Below are positions 46,400 to 58,179 of a DNA stretch of 64,000 nucleotides, piece by piece; the first letter of the stretch is position 1, and every line of letters begins with the position of its first letter. The translations under genes were made by a program, and so were the position numbers. Origin of the DNA: Chinchilla lanigera (lineage: Eukaryota > Chordata > Mammalia > Rodentia > Chinchillidae); the NCBI RefSeq assembly GCF_000276665.1, contig NW_004955473.1:8857464-8921463 (forward strand), read 5' to 3'. A model generated the notes under the pieces. The model was not told where the DNA came from. It made no database searches and was given only the letters and a program-made list of their open reading frames with translations.

Positions 46400-46698
46400 A
46401 GCACAAAAAATACTGGCACAGGCTTGTAATCCCGGTACTCTGAGAAGCTGAGACAGAAAGATCAAAAGTTTGTGCCAAGCCTAGGAAATTTAGCCATTTA
46501 TTGAAATTCTGTCTCAAAGTTAATAACAAAGAAACAAACCATTCCAATTTGAAAATAACCATATGTAGTACAACAACCATTGTTAATTTCTTATCAACTT
46601 GTCTGAAATTCTGTATTATTTTTACATTGTTTTGCTTGTGTCTGCGTGTTTGTTAAATCGTTTTGCTTCTTTTATTTTTAAAATTAAAAAAAAAAAAA
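46400..46698 (+). mobile_element. B1 SINE fused to an L1 3'UTR tail
   Basis: From about 46410 to 46535 the sequence is an old B1 (CAGGCTTGTAATCCCGGTACTCTGAGAAGC, ATTCTGTCTCAAAG). It is followed without a gap by the L1 3'UTR end (ACAACAACCATTGTTAATTTC to AAAATT(A)n at 46698). The nonamer CATTAAAAT occurs just before the B1 at 46389-46397 and just after the poly(A) at 46699-46707, consistent with a single insertion of a chimera. An independent B1 lying next to an L1 tail is the alternative. Confidence 0.6.
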
Positions 46699-46904
46699 CA
46701 TTAAAATGACTGAGATGTAGATCAGTGCAAAAGTCCTGGGGCTGTTCTACAGCAGCACATATACACATGAAAAGGAAAAAAGATGTAAATAATAGCTGTT
46801 GGAAAGGATGATTTTAAATTTTATCATAGGTGGAATTCACAGAACAGATTGTGCAGCTTTGTGTTCTGATAGTGGAACAAAACGAAAAATATATTTCTCA
46901 AAAA

Positions 46905-46942
46905 CTAGATAGATAGATAGACAAACAGACAGACAGGTAGAA
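46905..46942. repeat. (GATA)/(GACA) microsatellite
   Basis: AGATAGATAGATAGACAAACAGACAGACAGG-type run. Confidence 0.85.
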
Positions 46943-46944
46943 CA

Positions 46945-47228
46945 ATAGATCATTTGATGGGCACATGTCATTGCAAAATCTGATTGGAGTAATCTGGATC
47001 AAACCAGCCAAGTTCTTGCCTACATTAAGAAAAAGTGACAACTCAATGAAACTGAAAAAGTTAAAAATTCATCCATGTTTGTGAGTATAAAAAAAAATTT
47101 TTCGAAGCTAGAAGATTTTCTTAAAAAAATCTAATGTTAACAGTTTTATATGTTAGGTATGTACCACCCTTGTATTAAGCATAGTTATGTTTCAAAGTAA
47201 AGGTCTAATAGACAAGATTGGCTTCATA
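46945..47228. other. Unassigned stretch
   Basis: Nothing recognised. Confidence 0.4.
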
Positions 47229-47230
47229 TC

Positions 47231-47325
47231 TTTATTTATTTATTTATTTTGGTACTGGGAATCAAACTAGGGACCTTGCACTTGCTAGGCAGGCACTTGT
47301 ACCGCTGAGCTATATCCCCAGTCCT
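47231..47325 (-). mobile_element. ID-type SINE, antisense, old
   Basis: (TTTA)n tail complement, then GGTACTGGGAATCAAACTAGGGACC, GCTAGGCAGGCAC and CGCTGAGCTATATCCCCAGTCC. It is more diverged than the copies with GGTCGTGAG. Confidence 0.9.
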
Positions 47326-47329
47326 GGTA

Positions 47330-50300
47330 TCATATGTCTAAAAACTTGGTTTTCATGTTGAGATTAAGACAATTGAATTAATTATAAAATGTACCTGGTG
47401 GAAAAGGACTGACAATTTCCAGTGTGTGGTTGAATAATGTTCAAAAAAGAAGGATTTAACCTGCAGGGAACTTAAAGTACAATGCAGCAACATTTTGATG
47501 GCAACAGATAATCACATCATCACTTTGACATTATTTGGACATAGTATACCTTTTTAATCATTATCTGTAAGGATCAGTCAATGCATTATAATGGAATATG
47601 AGTGATTTCCCAAAATTTTAAAATCTATGAAATATTTTGACAAGTCTGAATGAATTTGAAAACTCTTCATTTTAGTTTGAGGTCAAAAGTACTATAAAGA
47701 TTGTTTTCCTCTGCTACTAACTTGATTCCACTTCTTTCTAGCATTACTGAAGTAATTAGTGCTGATCTCCTTTGAATAACAGTTACCCAATAGATATTGC
47801 TGAAATTCTGTTTCAAAGTTACTTTGAAAATCATACTTCAGTGTATTTATTGAAAGTGAAATATTAATATTAGTAAAATTATTTGTTTAACTACTATTCC
47901 TTCTTTAGCATTATGTAAATGAAGGGGCTGTTAAATGAGAAATAGAAATCTAAATTGGTAATCATCATTCAGTGTAGATTCTACATTCTTGAGAAGTGAA
48001 GACTAACTGGTTATACTCTTAAATCTGCACTTGCACTAACACACATACATACAAACACCAAAATGTAGTAATGCATTAAAAGTCTTTAAAAGGCTATGAT
48101 TTCCCTTCACTCATCAACTAACCTCTATTCAGTCAAAAATTGTTTCCAACACAGTTTAATAAACATTTATTAATACAGATAAAATCACTGATGTAGAAAA
48201 AGAAACAATATCCATAAGTTTTAAACTTTGACTGACAACTTTTTTATTTTTTAAAATTTTTGCATTGCAGTGAAATGGAAACCTAATAAATGGAATTACT
48301 TTCTCCTCAGGTAGTGAAAGTACACCTAAGGGGTAGAGGATTCCTCTAAATTATAATTGAATTCAAAATTATTTCATGTTACCTATTTCTGTTTGCCATA
48401 ATTGTTACATCCAAGTGAAAGTTGATATACAACAAAAGTTGTGTAACATTCCTAGCCATAAACATAAAACAAATCAGAATTTATGAAAATAAATTCAGTA
48501 TTTTCCAAAATCAGATTGACTGGGGGTTCTATAAATGTTTGACTTAATTTAATTTTTCTTAATTTAGCAATTGATTTAAAATGCACATCCAAATGGCATG
48601 TGTATTGAATTTTATCTTCTTGAGATCTCAAATACTATTAACATTTGTTGTCAAATCACACTTTTTAGAAGAGCTAAAATTGAACAGTTCATGACATTTC
48701 TAGAACATACTTGAAAATTATGTGTTACATTAAGAGTACTACAAAACTGACCTATTATTTAAAAAATGCTCCATGCATGTTTATGAAAATAAATTCTGTA
48801 AGCCACTCAATGAATCTACTGGATTAACATCACACTCAGTCAAATGCTTACCAAGCAAGAAAATATATCCTCAGCATTTTTAACTTGATAATAATTTGTA
48901 GTCAAAAAGAAAAGAAGTATAATATTTTACTGGTTTTTTTATTGAAAATAGAATTTTTCTTATTCAATTAAATGCTTACGAGAAGATGCAAATCAGCTGA
49001 AACAGGTGTCAAAATTGCAAGACAAGTATTTTAAAAGTTATTAATTTTTACAATGACTTATCTAAAGAAATATAAATTTATTTTTAAGACAAATACAGAA
49101 GACAAATTCAGACAGGAATTGGAATTACAGATATGAAAATAGCCTATTTTCCTTATCAAGTAGATTTATATTAGCTCAATTTTATAATAAAAGAGTATAA
49201 AATTATCATATATTCACATATTTATATATAGTATATTTTGTATTTATTTATGTTAATTAATACTTGTTCAATCCTTTATAGGGTGTATAACTGCTACATT
49301 TAATTTGAAAAACTAAAATAGCCCCATTACCAAGAACTTGTAAACCCTTATTCTAAAAATATAAGGCTAGAATTAAATCACAATCATATCTTAGAAAGGT
49401 GGATGAAGATCAATGATACATTTTATTGGTTCTACATTCTAATATAAAAAGAGGTAGGAAGATTTTTTTAAAAACTGAATACCTATAAATAACAATTACA
49501 ACATAATACAAACAGGTGATAAAATGTAGTTGATTCTGAGGCTATATGCTATTCATATCAATGCAGGAGGAAGAAAGCAACACTAGGACTGACAAAGAAC
49601 CAGAGGATGGAGAGATCTGAAATGCACATCAATATTTATTGGAAAATTCCATGGATTATTCTGAGATTAGCAGCTGAAAGTGGAAGTGTTTGTTTTCTTG
49701 TTTAATATCAGATGGATATAAAGAGCCTATGACAAGAATAGTTAAAGAAGCTAGAGTAGTCTAAATCATTTGAAGTCTCACCACTAATATATTAAGTGGG
49801 GATACTGAACAGAGGTATGTACAATATGGGTATATAGAGAAATGAAAGCACACATCACAACTTCCCAGAATGCATGGTAAGAGATTAAAAGCCTGCAGGG
49901 CCATAAGCCTAAGTGGGATGAAAACACATTGTCATAAAGGATGAATACACTGGCCCTCTTGTGCCCCATACTCCAATTTATTACTAAGATTGGCTCTATG
50001 GTCAGTCATGTAACAGACGCCCTGAACTTACCCTGTGCTTTCCCTTCCCTCATTAAGAATTCTTGCACCAAACTTCCTTCTTTCTCTTTTATCCTTGCTT
50101 CCCGATTCTATCAATAAAGTGTCATAGAGCTTCAGTTTTTTGGCTGTTCTTATCACACTCTTGAACAGTGAGGTGTTTCAGTTAAGGGAAGTCTGTGGAC
50201 TTCCATGGAGTTTTAACTGGACATTGACCCCAAGTAATCTTTCATCCTTTGTGCAGCACCAAGTGATGGCATTAAAGATCATAATAGTTTTGAACTGTGA

Positions 50301-50885
50301 CAAAGTAAGAACTCACTTTTAGGATAACTTCGATGCTAAGAAAAGAATTATAGGAGCAGAATCAAAATTGAACAATGTAGACACAATATAGAATTCATAT
50401 GGAAATAAAAGTAGAAAGTAGTTCTAGGAAATCTCAGACAGAAAGCAGCCATACTTTTTAACTTTGTTTGAACACAGAATACAAAAACCTAATAAATTTC
50501 CCAGAACTTTGCTATGTACAGATTTTTGAAAATTTATGAAAACTAATTTCAAATAAAACTGAGTGAAAAAAATTTAGGAATAAAATCAACACAAAGTTAT
50601 AAAAATATAGAACAACTTTCTTATGGAGAATGATATTAACAATCTAGTAACATATTAAAAATGTAGATCAGAACTGCAAAGTACTCACCCAAAATGAATC
50701 AGATGATACAAGAAAAAATAATACAAAAAATTTAAAAAATCAGAATTACAAAAACTTAGAAAAGAGATACTAAAAAGAGTTCTAATTAAAAGTAAAGAAT
50801 CATGAAAAGATGGCTATACTGAGAAGCAATACAGGAGTGAATAAACAAGAGTTAATGATCTCCTTTCTTCCTACTATCGATCTTT
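47330..50885. other. Unassigned AT-rich sequence
   Basis: No gene or confident repeat. An L2-like AATAAACATTTATTAATACAG sits near 48158. 50340-50885 is A-rich and could be degraded L1 leading into the tail at 50890. Frames at 49784-50322 show no domain. Confidence 0.45.
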
Positions 50886-50889
50886 TAGT

Positions 50890-51095
50890 TTGAACCTTAA
50901 AAAGTCTTGAAGGGAAAAATGGAAAAAGAGATTTTAGAAATGTGGAGGGAAAGAAGAATTGAAGGGAGCAGAAGTTGAAAGGACAAAAGATGAAAAAATT
51001 AAGATGTGTTATGTACATGTAAAAACTCCTGAAGATAAATGTAATCATTATACATGGTATGTACTAGTAAAAATAAGAATAATAAATAATCATAA
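50890..51095 (+). mobile_element. L1 3'UTR end
   Basis: A purine-rich tract (AAAAATGGAAAAAGAG, GGAGGGAAAGAAG) is followed by TTATGTACATGTAAAAACTCC and GTATGTACTAGTAAAAATAAG, the same tail layout as 2270-2490 and 33170-33290. Confidence 0.65.
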
Positions 51096-51109
51096 CAGTT
51101 AATATCTTA

Positions 51110-51480
51110 AAGAAAATAAAATATGGGAATTTTTGAATGAACAAAATAATATAAAAAAAGAAAATAACAGGATAAAATCAACATACAGATTGTAAACACC
51201 ATATTGAAGGAGCAAAATGCATATGAAAGAATACTGGTAAAAAAACTACAAATAGCACAGTGTACTCTCATAAGATTCATAAGACATTACAGAACAGATA
51301 TATCCTTTGGGCAAACTGAAAAGTATTTGTCAAGGAAACAGAGAAGAAAAAGAATTAGACTATCACCAGACTGTTTTCACATCAATGCTTCATGCCCCCC
51401 GAAAAGTTTAGTAACATTTTAAGACACTGAAAAATGAAGATTGTGGCCAGGAATTTATCTCCATCAATATTAACATTATG
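51110..51480 (+). mobile_element. L1 or HAL1 ORF1 C-terminal fragment
   Basis: AGAAAAAGAATTAGACTATCACCAGAC, TTTCACATCAATGC, TAACATTTTAAGACACTGAAAAATGAAG and GGCCAGGAATTTATCTCC follow the ORF1 C-terminal coding order (ATTAGACTATCAGCAGAC, AACATCTTTAAGGCACTGAAAGAAAA, CCAGGAATTTTATACCC). The plus frame 51204-51422 is part of this relic. Confidence 0.6.
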
Positions 51481-51484
51481 GTAT

Positions 51485-52470
51485 TAAAGATCATAATTTT
51501 TTTTCAAAATACTCACTTCGGTTAATATTGTGTACATGAATCTTGCCTAAGGAATTATAATAAAATACAAGTTTTACATAGTAAAAGTAAGTAGAAGAAT
51601 CTCAACACAGTATTGAGAATTTGGATTTTAACATATGCAATTACTGCATATTATAATCTCAATATACCTGTATGCTTATGAGGTAAGAATTTTAGTATAG
51701 AATAAAGAAGATATAAATGTTATAGAAAAATTAATAAAAATTCAGTAACAGTATGGGTAGGGTATACATACATATGTATGAAAATTATTTTTAAAAAAGA
51801 AAAATATATTTATAAATAGAAAATTACATGTATATAATATTCTCAATTCTCCTAAATATTTCCTTTTGATATTTTTATTAGATTCAATAATGTAAATGTA
51901 TACAGTATATGGCACGAATCTCTTAAAACAGTTTACTAAAGGACTTCGGTTTGATCTCAACTCAGTAGCAATAAGCAAACCTAGTGTCCAGATTGTAATA
52001 CTGAAGTGCCATTTCTCACTGACAGAGAAGCTGGAGAAATGTCAGACTGCAGGTTTAGGACAAAATATGAAGTCTTAGAATGCCATATGGATGAAAACTG
52101 CCAAATAAGACTGTGATCATGTCAAAGGATTTAGTGGTCAAAATAAGAGGCTTTTGTTGGCCAAAGAGAGGACAAAATAAACTGCAACAACAATTAAATC
52201 AGCTTGAAATGATGGAATATGATTCAATACATGTGCTATACTGATTTAAAAATAGAATTAATCACCTTTATAATATGATAGGGACTACACTAGCTTGAAA
52301 ATTGATAAATAAGGGAAAAGAATCATGCATATTTTCCTTCCTTGCCTTTATGTGTTATATCATTTGTCAATTGATAGCAAATGAGAAGAAATTCCATTTT
52401 ATAAAATCATTCAAAAATTGAATTATAATTAGAATATTTCCATTTTCCAAACCCCTATGAAAGGACATAG
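51485..52470. other. Unassigned AT-rich sequence
   Basis: No feature recognised. Confidence 0.45.
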
Positions 52471-52474
52471 ACAT

Positions 52475-52904
52475 TGCTATGGTTTATATCTAGATATCCC
52501 TTAAACCTAATGTGCTTACAGGGGGATCTTGGCAGTGACTGAATAATGGGTGTGTGGTACTGGATCGTGGCTATGTCCTACTGGATTAGTCTTCTGATTG
52601 ATTTAGCATAGGCCTAGCTGTGGATGTTGGGTTTACTAATGAGGGAAGACCCACCTTGGGTGTGGGTGGCAACAGCCAGTAGGCTTGTATCCAGGAAGGA
52701 ATATAAAAGGAAATAAACAAGTTGTGCTGCTTTCTATCTCTCTTGCCATGAATGTTTTCTCTTCTGCCATGCTGCCCTGTCTTGAAATCATCCAACTGTA
52801 GATTGAACGCTCTACAGACCATGGGCCAAAATAAACCTTTCCTACTTTAAATTGTGAGTGTTGGGTATTTTGTCCTATCAGTGAGAAAGTAACTCAGACA
52901 AACA
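52475..52904 (+). mobile_element. MaLR (MT/ORR1-like) LTR
   Basis: TGCTATGGTTTATATCTAG is a decayed MaLR opening. GGGAAGACCCACCTTGGG, TCTCTTGCCATGAATG, CCATGGGCCAAAATAAACCTTTCC (polyadenylation region) and GGTATTTTGTCCTATCAGTG then AACTCAGACAAACA follow in LTR order. The minus frame 52586-52822 is its shadow. Confidence 0.85.
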
Positions 52905-53209
52905 TTAAGTATTAATGACTATCAGAGGGAACAGAATACACAACTGTAAAATATGAAGGATTGCTGAGCTAAATGAAGGTAATTAAGAAGAAGCAGGAAT
53001 ATGAAACCTTCTTCTTCCCGGAGGTAGGAGTATATCACTCCCAGCCATGAGTCTTTGCACCACAAAAAACTTAATACTGTGGATACTCAGCCCAACCCAG
53101 CCAGTTGGGACTGTGAGAGTGTGGGGTTGCCAAAGAATTTCATAAAAACATCAGAACAAATACTCTGTATAACAAATGCCCTATTTCTGTTGTCTGTGTG
53201 TTGTTTACC

Positions 53210-53385
53210 AACTCTTTAAATTTATCTATTGAAACTTAATTCTTAATGCACTGATATGAAGAAGTGGAGCTGAAAAATGATTAGATCATGAAGCTTAATA
53301 TGTCATAAACAAGATTAGTGTCCTTAAAAGAAAGGCCAGAAAGTTTGTTCAAGCCTTCCTCTATGTAAGGACACAGAGTAGACTA
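53210..53385 (+). mobile_element. MLT1/MST-like MaLR LTR fragment
   Basis: TTGAAACTTAATTCTTAATGC, GATTAGATCATGAAGC, ATTAGTGTCCTTAAAAGAAAGG and CTATGTAAGGACACAGAG follow the MaLR consensus order (TTGAAATCCTAACCCC, GATTAGGTCATGAGGG, ATTAGTGCCCTTATAAAAGAGG, CATGTGAGGACACAGC). Confidence 0.7.
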
Positions 53386-53389
53386 TATG

Positions 53390-53711
53390 ATATACTTCAT
53401 GGTAAATTCGAGAGATAAATTCCAGGCTCTTGTGCACAATAAGCAAAGATTTGCAAGTGTACGTACAAAGGTAAAAGAACAAGCAGTTACATTTATTGAA
53501 GGTAATAAGAAATGCTCACAGCAGGTCTCTACCAACAGAGAAAAAAAAGGGAGTTATAAACAGAAAAGCAGTGTCAGGGCAACAGGGAAATAAAAGGCAT
53601 ATAGATAAATTAGACTTTTGGATTTAAAAAATATGTATCCCAGCAGGGTGTGACTCATTGATTGTCTGGATAAGACTGACAGGAACTGATTGACAGGATT
53701 CTGAGTCATCC
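53390..53711. other. Unassigned stretch before the solo LTR
   Basis: ACATTTATTGAAGGTAATAAG could be another antisense polyadenylation region, but no LTR boundaries are visible. The frame 53387-53593 has no domain. Confidence 0.35.
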
Positions 53712-54333
53712 TGATATAGGGGAAAGCAACCCCCAACCTGGCAGATACCTGGGACAAGTTGGTGTTCTCTAAAATCAAAGAACAAATTTCAGGAACAACA
53801 GATTTTAAGAGCAGAATATATTTATTGAGGGAAAGAAAACTTCTGTCTGAGAGAGAGAGAAATAAAGGGAACCCGAATGAGTTACCAAAGAACCTGCCTT
53901 TTCTAGGGATTTTTATAGAGCAAATCCATGAAGAGAGGCAGGTCCAAGGTAGGGAAAAATAGAAACTCGCAAGGTGAGCTTGAGGTGGGACAAAACGAGT
54001 AAAACTGGTTCCATCAGTATCAAATGGAGAAACAAGTAGCCAGCGGGGATGAATACAGAACAAGGGCTTTTCCTGGAGAGGATTAGGTTAGTGACTCTTC
54101 CTGGCCTTTTCAAGGTGCAGGATACCTATTTAGAATATCAATCCCTGATGTCCATTCCTAAGGAGGTATGTGAGTGCTTTTGTTTCATCTTTGGTCTTGA
54201 GGTCTGGCCCAGAGTGGAAGTGCCTGTCTCTCTCACAGTTGCAAGGTATCTTGTCTCCCCTACTGAATCTTTCAATGATCTAGCTTCATCTGACTACCTA
54301 TAATATCTCTATCTAATTTAGCTGCCTACGACA
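53712..54333 (-). mobile_element. Solo endogenous-retrovirus LTR, antisense
   Basis: Read on the minus strand it begins TGTCGTAGGCAGC and ends CCCCTATATCA, collinear with the plus-strand LTR at 11182-11773 (TGTGATAGGCAGC to CCTGTATCA). The TATA box is at 53912-53917 and the polyadenylation signal at 53821-53826, both antisense. It is about 622 bases, slightly longer than the other copy. No matching 4-base target duplication was found and no internal genes follow. The minus frame 53554-54063 and the plus frame 54049-54303 lie within it and are not genes. Confidence 0.83.
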
Positions 54334-54479
54334 ACCGCTGCTTTTGACACACATTCTTCTCACAGAATTTACTCTAATTAAATTATGTACATAAGATGCA
54401 GTCCATTTGTATCAACCTTAAAAGAGTTTCAAGTGAGGAAAAGATTCCTGAACTTCAGACCAGAATGTCTAAGTACATG

Positions 54480-54775
54480 CGCTAGCCTGGAGCTCTAAAG
54501 ATTTTCTGTACCTTTGTTATTTGATTGCTGTTTCTAGGAAGACAATGTAAAGGACAAAAAATCCTGGAACGTTGCTGAAATTCAGGCAGGTGGAGAGGGG
54601 CAGTGATTTCCCAGCCCTAGTTGCGCTACCTGTGCTATATATATATGTCGAAATTGAATTTGCTGGAAATATGATCTTGGACTTTGCAGCCAAATGTGAG
54701 CAACAAATTTTTGTTCTTTATGAATTACTCCATCTAACATAATTTTTTATAGCAGCCCAAATGGGATAACTGCAT
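54480..54775 (+). mobile_element. MaLR (MLT1/MST-like) LTR 3' part
   Basis: ATCTTGGACTTTGCAGCC, TTTTGTTCTTTATGAATTACTCC, and a final TTTTTTATAGCAGCCCAAATGGG then TAACTGCA match the MaLR 3' end (ATCTTGGACTTCCCAGCC, TATAAATTACCCAGTC, TTTGTTATAGCAGCCCGAATGGAC). It could be the rest of the LTR at 53210-53385, separated by the ERV LTR insertion. Confidence 0.75.
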
Positions 54776-54779
54776 AGAA

Positions 54780-55485
54780 TCAGAATCTATGTAAAATTTG
54801 TGTCTATACTAAAGAACTTAATTATTTACTATATATTAGGTAAAATGATGATTTTTATCAAAGGTCAATAGAAAAATCTCATAGAATGAGCAGATTGAAC
54901 ATAATCTTTAAAAATAAAGATAAAATTATGGCAAAAATGTTACTTTTGGTGAGAACTGTGATAAACATTTTAGTTTTGCTTTCATAAAAATCATTACTGC
55001 AATCTATGTATTGGTGAAAGGTAATATTTAAAGCTACTTTAGTGGGTTTTTTTGTAGATTGGCAATTAAAATACAATATTAGTAGCTGTGTCTATGTCTT
55101 TGACAGACAGAAAATAACTTTTGTGGTATTGTTCTCAAATAGATGCAAGTTAAAAATAACTTAGAGTATATCTAATGGATTTTCCTATAGTGCTCTAAGT
55201 ACATCTACTGGTGAAGTCAATTTAAAAGTGGAATTGTGTAAGGTCATCCTGGAAACTTAAACGACAAATGAAAGACTATTTATTATGCCTCCCATTGCGT
55301 GTGATTCTGAATCATATTGCTGAAGCTTTTTTGCTAAGTTATGAAAAATACTATTGATTGAGTTGTGGGATTTAATCCCCATTATCTTATATCATTCTTT
55401 TAAAAATGTTTCTTTTTTAAAAAAATCCAGTTTGCTCTAATATTTTCATGATTATTCATCAACATGAATTAAAATAAGCCGCTGA
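54780..55485. other. Unassigned AT-rich stretch
   Basis: Nothing recognised. The minus frame 54879-55076 has no domain. Confidence 0.4.
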
Positions 55486-55489
55486 CAAC

Positions 55490-55735
55490 ACGGTGTGGAA
55501 AGAGGTGGCATGAAAGAATGAAAGCAAAGAAGCCTTAAATCATGCTCAACTTGAATGAATCCTGTTTCCATGCACCTTGGGAAAACTACTTCAACCACTC
55601 TCACTCAGTTTCTTCATTGTAACATGGAAAGAATGCATTCTTTGGAAATGGAAAGAATTTATTTTATGCAAAGTACTAAGGCAGCCCACATAAGAGATCC
55701 TGAATAAATTGTGGCTATTATTATTATCTTAATTT
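55490..55735 (+). mobile_element. MIR SINE
   Basis: GAATCCTGTTTCCATGC, CTTGGGAAAACTACTTCAACC, CACTCAGTTTCTTCATTGTAACATGG and GATCCTGAATAAATTGTGGCTATTATTATTA follow MIR (CTTGGGCAAGTTACTTAACC, CTCAGTTTCCTCATCTGTAAAATGG, CAATAAATGTTAGCTATTATTATT). Confidence 0.75.
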
Positions 55736-55739
55736 TGTG

Positions 55740-56850
55740 TAGTTTACCTTTATTTCAAAAAAAAAGTTGTATATATACCCAGTAGTTAAGCTTATAAATC
55801 ATCACAGCAAATGATATTTGCTCTTCAAAATTCTGTCATGTCATCTTTCCTCAAGCATCTGTTCCCTTAATTACTAAAATAAAAAAACTATATATTCCCA
55901 ACATCTATGATCAGAATATTAAAAAGATTCTGAAACTTGGAGAATGCTATAGATAAATAATATTATAGTTTATTTTCCTTTCTTTCCCTATGTCTAAATT
56001 AACTTTGATCTCCTGCTAGTGAAAGCCTATATAACCTCTCTAACAGCAAAACTATAGAATTAAATCTTGGGCAATTTCTTCATTCTAAACCTCATTGCTA
56101 ACAGTACACTAATAATATTGACTTTAAACTGATTTTTTATAACTTGATATATGTGTTAACATGTTTTTGATGTGCAGAGGACATTTATCAGTTGTGCTGA
56201 CACAACTAACTGTTACTGGTAAGAATAATAAACTATCCAATAAAAACTAAGTGAGACCAAGGAGCTAAATAGGCACATATCTCAAGTATATCAACATGTA
56301 CATTAATCTTTCAGCTTTAATTTTTAATTTAAAAAAAGCTATTCATTAACTTCTGCTATTTATTCATGATAAAATTCTGTAGCAAGATTTTTGGGGGTTT
56401 ATAAACTCTTTAACTTCACTATATAAAAACAATGTAATAATAAGATATGCTTTAATAAAATATTTCTCTGGCTGGTTAGAAGGTAGGAAGATCCAAATTC
56501 TTGAACATGGTACAATTATTTTCTAAAATTTCTAATGTAGAAATAAAAACCAATCTTTTCAAAAAGTACATACAGTACCTTAAAGGTATTAATTAACTTA
56601 AATTTATCAGAATTAAGAACACAGTTAAATACCAAGTTGCTATCAGGTGCTTCAAACTGTCATATTGCTAACAAAAGAACTATTTTTACAATATGCATTT
56701 TTGTAAAATTGTGACATTTAACAAAGGTTAAAAGAATCTAATAAAATTTCCCAAACTTTTACACTTGGTGTAGAAGTAGTAAAGAGCAATTTTACCCTTA
56801 ATATCTGCATATTTAAGGTAAATAAACATAACTGCTTTTATTTATATTGC
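55740..56850. other. Unassigned AT-rich stretch
   Basis: No feature recognised and no frame of useful length. Confidence 0.45.
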
Positions 56851-56854
56851 TAAT

Positions 56855-57190
56855 AACACAATATCATAAACTAGATACAATTTAAAAAGCAGAAATTCAT
56901 TTTGGTCCCAGTTCTATCAGAAGTCAAGGGTTTGCATCTGGTGATGGCCTTTTTGCTGACTGTGAGTCCTGAGGCAGCATAAGGTATTACATGATAAAAG
57001 ACAGGTAATGTGGATGTCTATCTGTGCCTTCCGAACCATCTCTTCTGCAAAGTCACCAGGATTTAATCCTTGGAGCTCCACTTGAATTATGTTATTTAAC
57101 AGTAATCACTTCACAAAGTACCCATATCTCTAAATGCCATTGTTTGGGTACTGGAAATCAAAATCAGGATCTCACATTTATCTCAGTTGC
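56855..57190 (-). mobile_element. MLT1-like MaLR LTR, antisense
   Basis: CACAATATCATAAACTAGATAC, GCAGAAATTCATTTTGGTCCCAG, GTCAAGGGTTTGCATCTGG, TGATGGCCTTTTTGCTG and later CTTGGAGCTCCACTTGAATTATG, CCATATCTCTAAATGCCATTG follow antisense MLT1 order (CAAAATACCACAGACTGG, CAGAAATTTATTTTCTCACAG, CCAAGATCAAGGTG, GGTGAGG, CCTATCTCCAAATACAG). Confidence 0.7.
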
Positions 57191-57194
57191 TGTA

Positions 57195-57534
57195 TGTCCA
57201 TTTCTTGACTTACATTAAAAAACTTTATTATGATTTTTTTTGTGCAGTTGTTCTGTTGCTATGAATGAGACTCTATGTTTTCTGCATCGTTCATTAATCT
57301 TTCAACTGATTCTTTATTTTTCCATAACCCAAACATGTTTCTTTGTAACTAAAGAAAGAAGTTAGAATATACATTATTCTGTCTTACAGACTTAATATTA
57401 TATTAGAATGGAGATAATACTATAAAAGATCCAGTAGGTGGAAACATTTAAACTTGATAGTTTAAATAAGTATTTACTTGACTCAAGGAAATTTTCCCCA
57501 AGCAAACAAAAGACAAAAGAGTCACTCTCTCTTT
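57195..57534. other. Unassigned stretch
   Basis: Nothing recognised. Confidence 0.4.
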
Positions 57535-57800
57535 CATATTATATAAATATAATATTATATACCACTAATATCATACTCATATTATTATGATTATATAATT
57601 AATATATCATATTTTATACTTATACCTTATAATACTTTATGATATGTAATTATAACATATAACATAATAATTATAATAAATAATTTAATATAATAAAATC
57701 ATATTTCATAATAATATAACTTATATATTATGATTATGTATTATAATTAACTATATTAATAATGTTAGAATTAGAAATATATATTACATATAGACTACAA
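57535..57800. repeat. AT-rich low-complexity tract
   Basis: About 265 bases that are almost only A and T, with irregular TATAAT and ATTATA motifs rather than one repeat unit. C and G are confined to isolated positions. Confidence 0.9.
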
Positions 57801-58080
57801 ACTTATATTTATACATCTGCAGAATGGAAGCTTATATTTAATTATTTTGTAGTTTTTGAAACATACACTCAGTATAAATCTTACTCTGCTTGTGTGATTC
57901 TGTTTATGCAAGCATGTGGGTGTATCTGTGTTTGCTAACAAATTATTCAAGGACTAAATTTGCTGTACTGTAGTTCTGTCATGTGATCTGTGTAGGAAGT
58001 GAGTAATTTATGCAATGTATTTATATGCCACAACCCTACTTCAAAATAATTCTGCACTAAAGGACTAACAAAAATTACAT
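57801..58080. other. Unassigned stretch
   Basis: Nothing recognised. Confidence 0.4.
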
Positions 58081-58082
58081 AG

Positions 58083-58167
58083 GGGGCTGGGGATTTACCT
58101 CAGGGGCACAGCGCCTGCCTGACAAGTGCAAGGTTGTGAGTTTGATTCCTGGTACTGGAGAAAAAAA
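58083..58167 (+). mobile_element. ID-type SINE
   Basis: Head GGGGCTGGGGATTTACCTCAG, core CGCCTGCCTGACAAGTGCAAGG, GAGTTTGATTCCTGGTACTGG and an A-rich tail. The flanks CAAAAATTACATA and CAAAAATTATATA form the target duplication. Confidence 0.94.
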
Positions 58168-58179
58168 CCAAAAATTATA

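Noticed and set aside
53554..54063. 169-codon minus-strand frame
   Set aside because: Most of it lies inside the antisense solo LTR and crosses its TATA and polyadenylation regions; the homologous LTR at 11182 does not keep the frame.
57145..57210. GGTACTGGAAATCAAAATCAGG resembling an antisense ID
   Set aside because: The remainder does not follow the ID and the position fits the antisense MLT1-like LTR.
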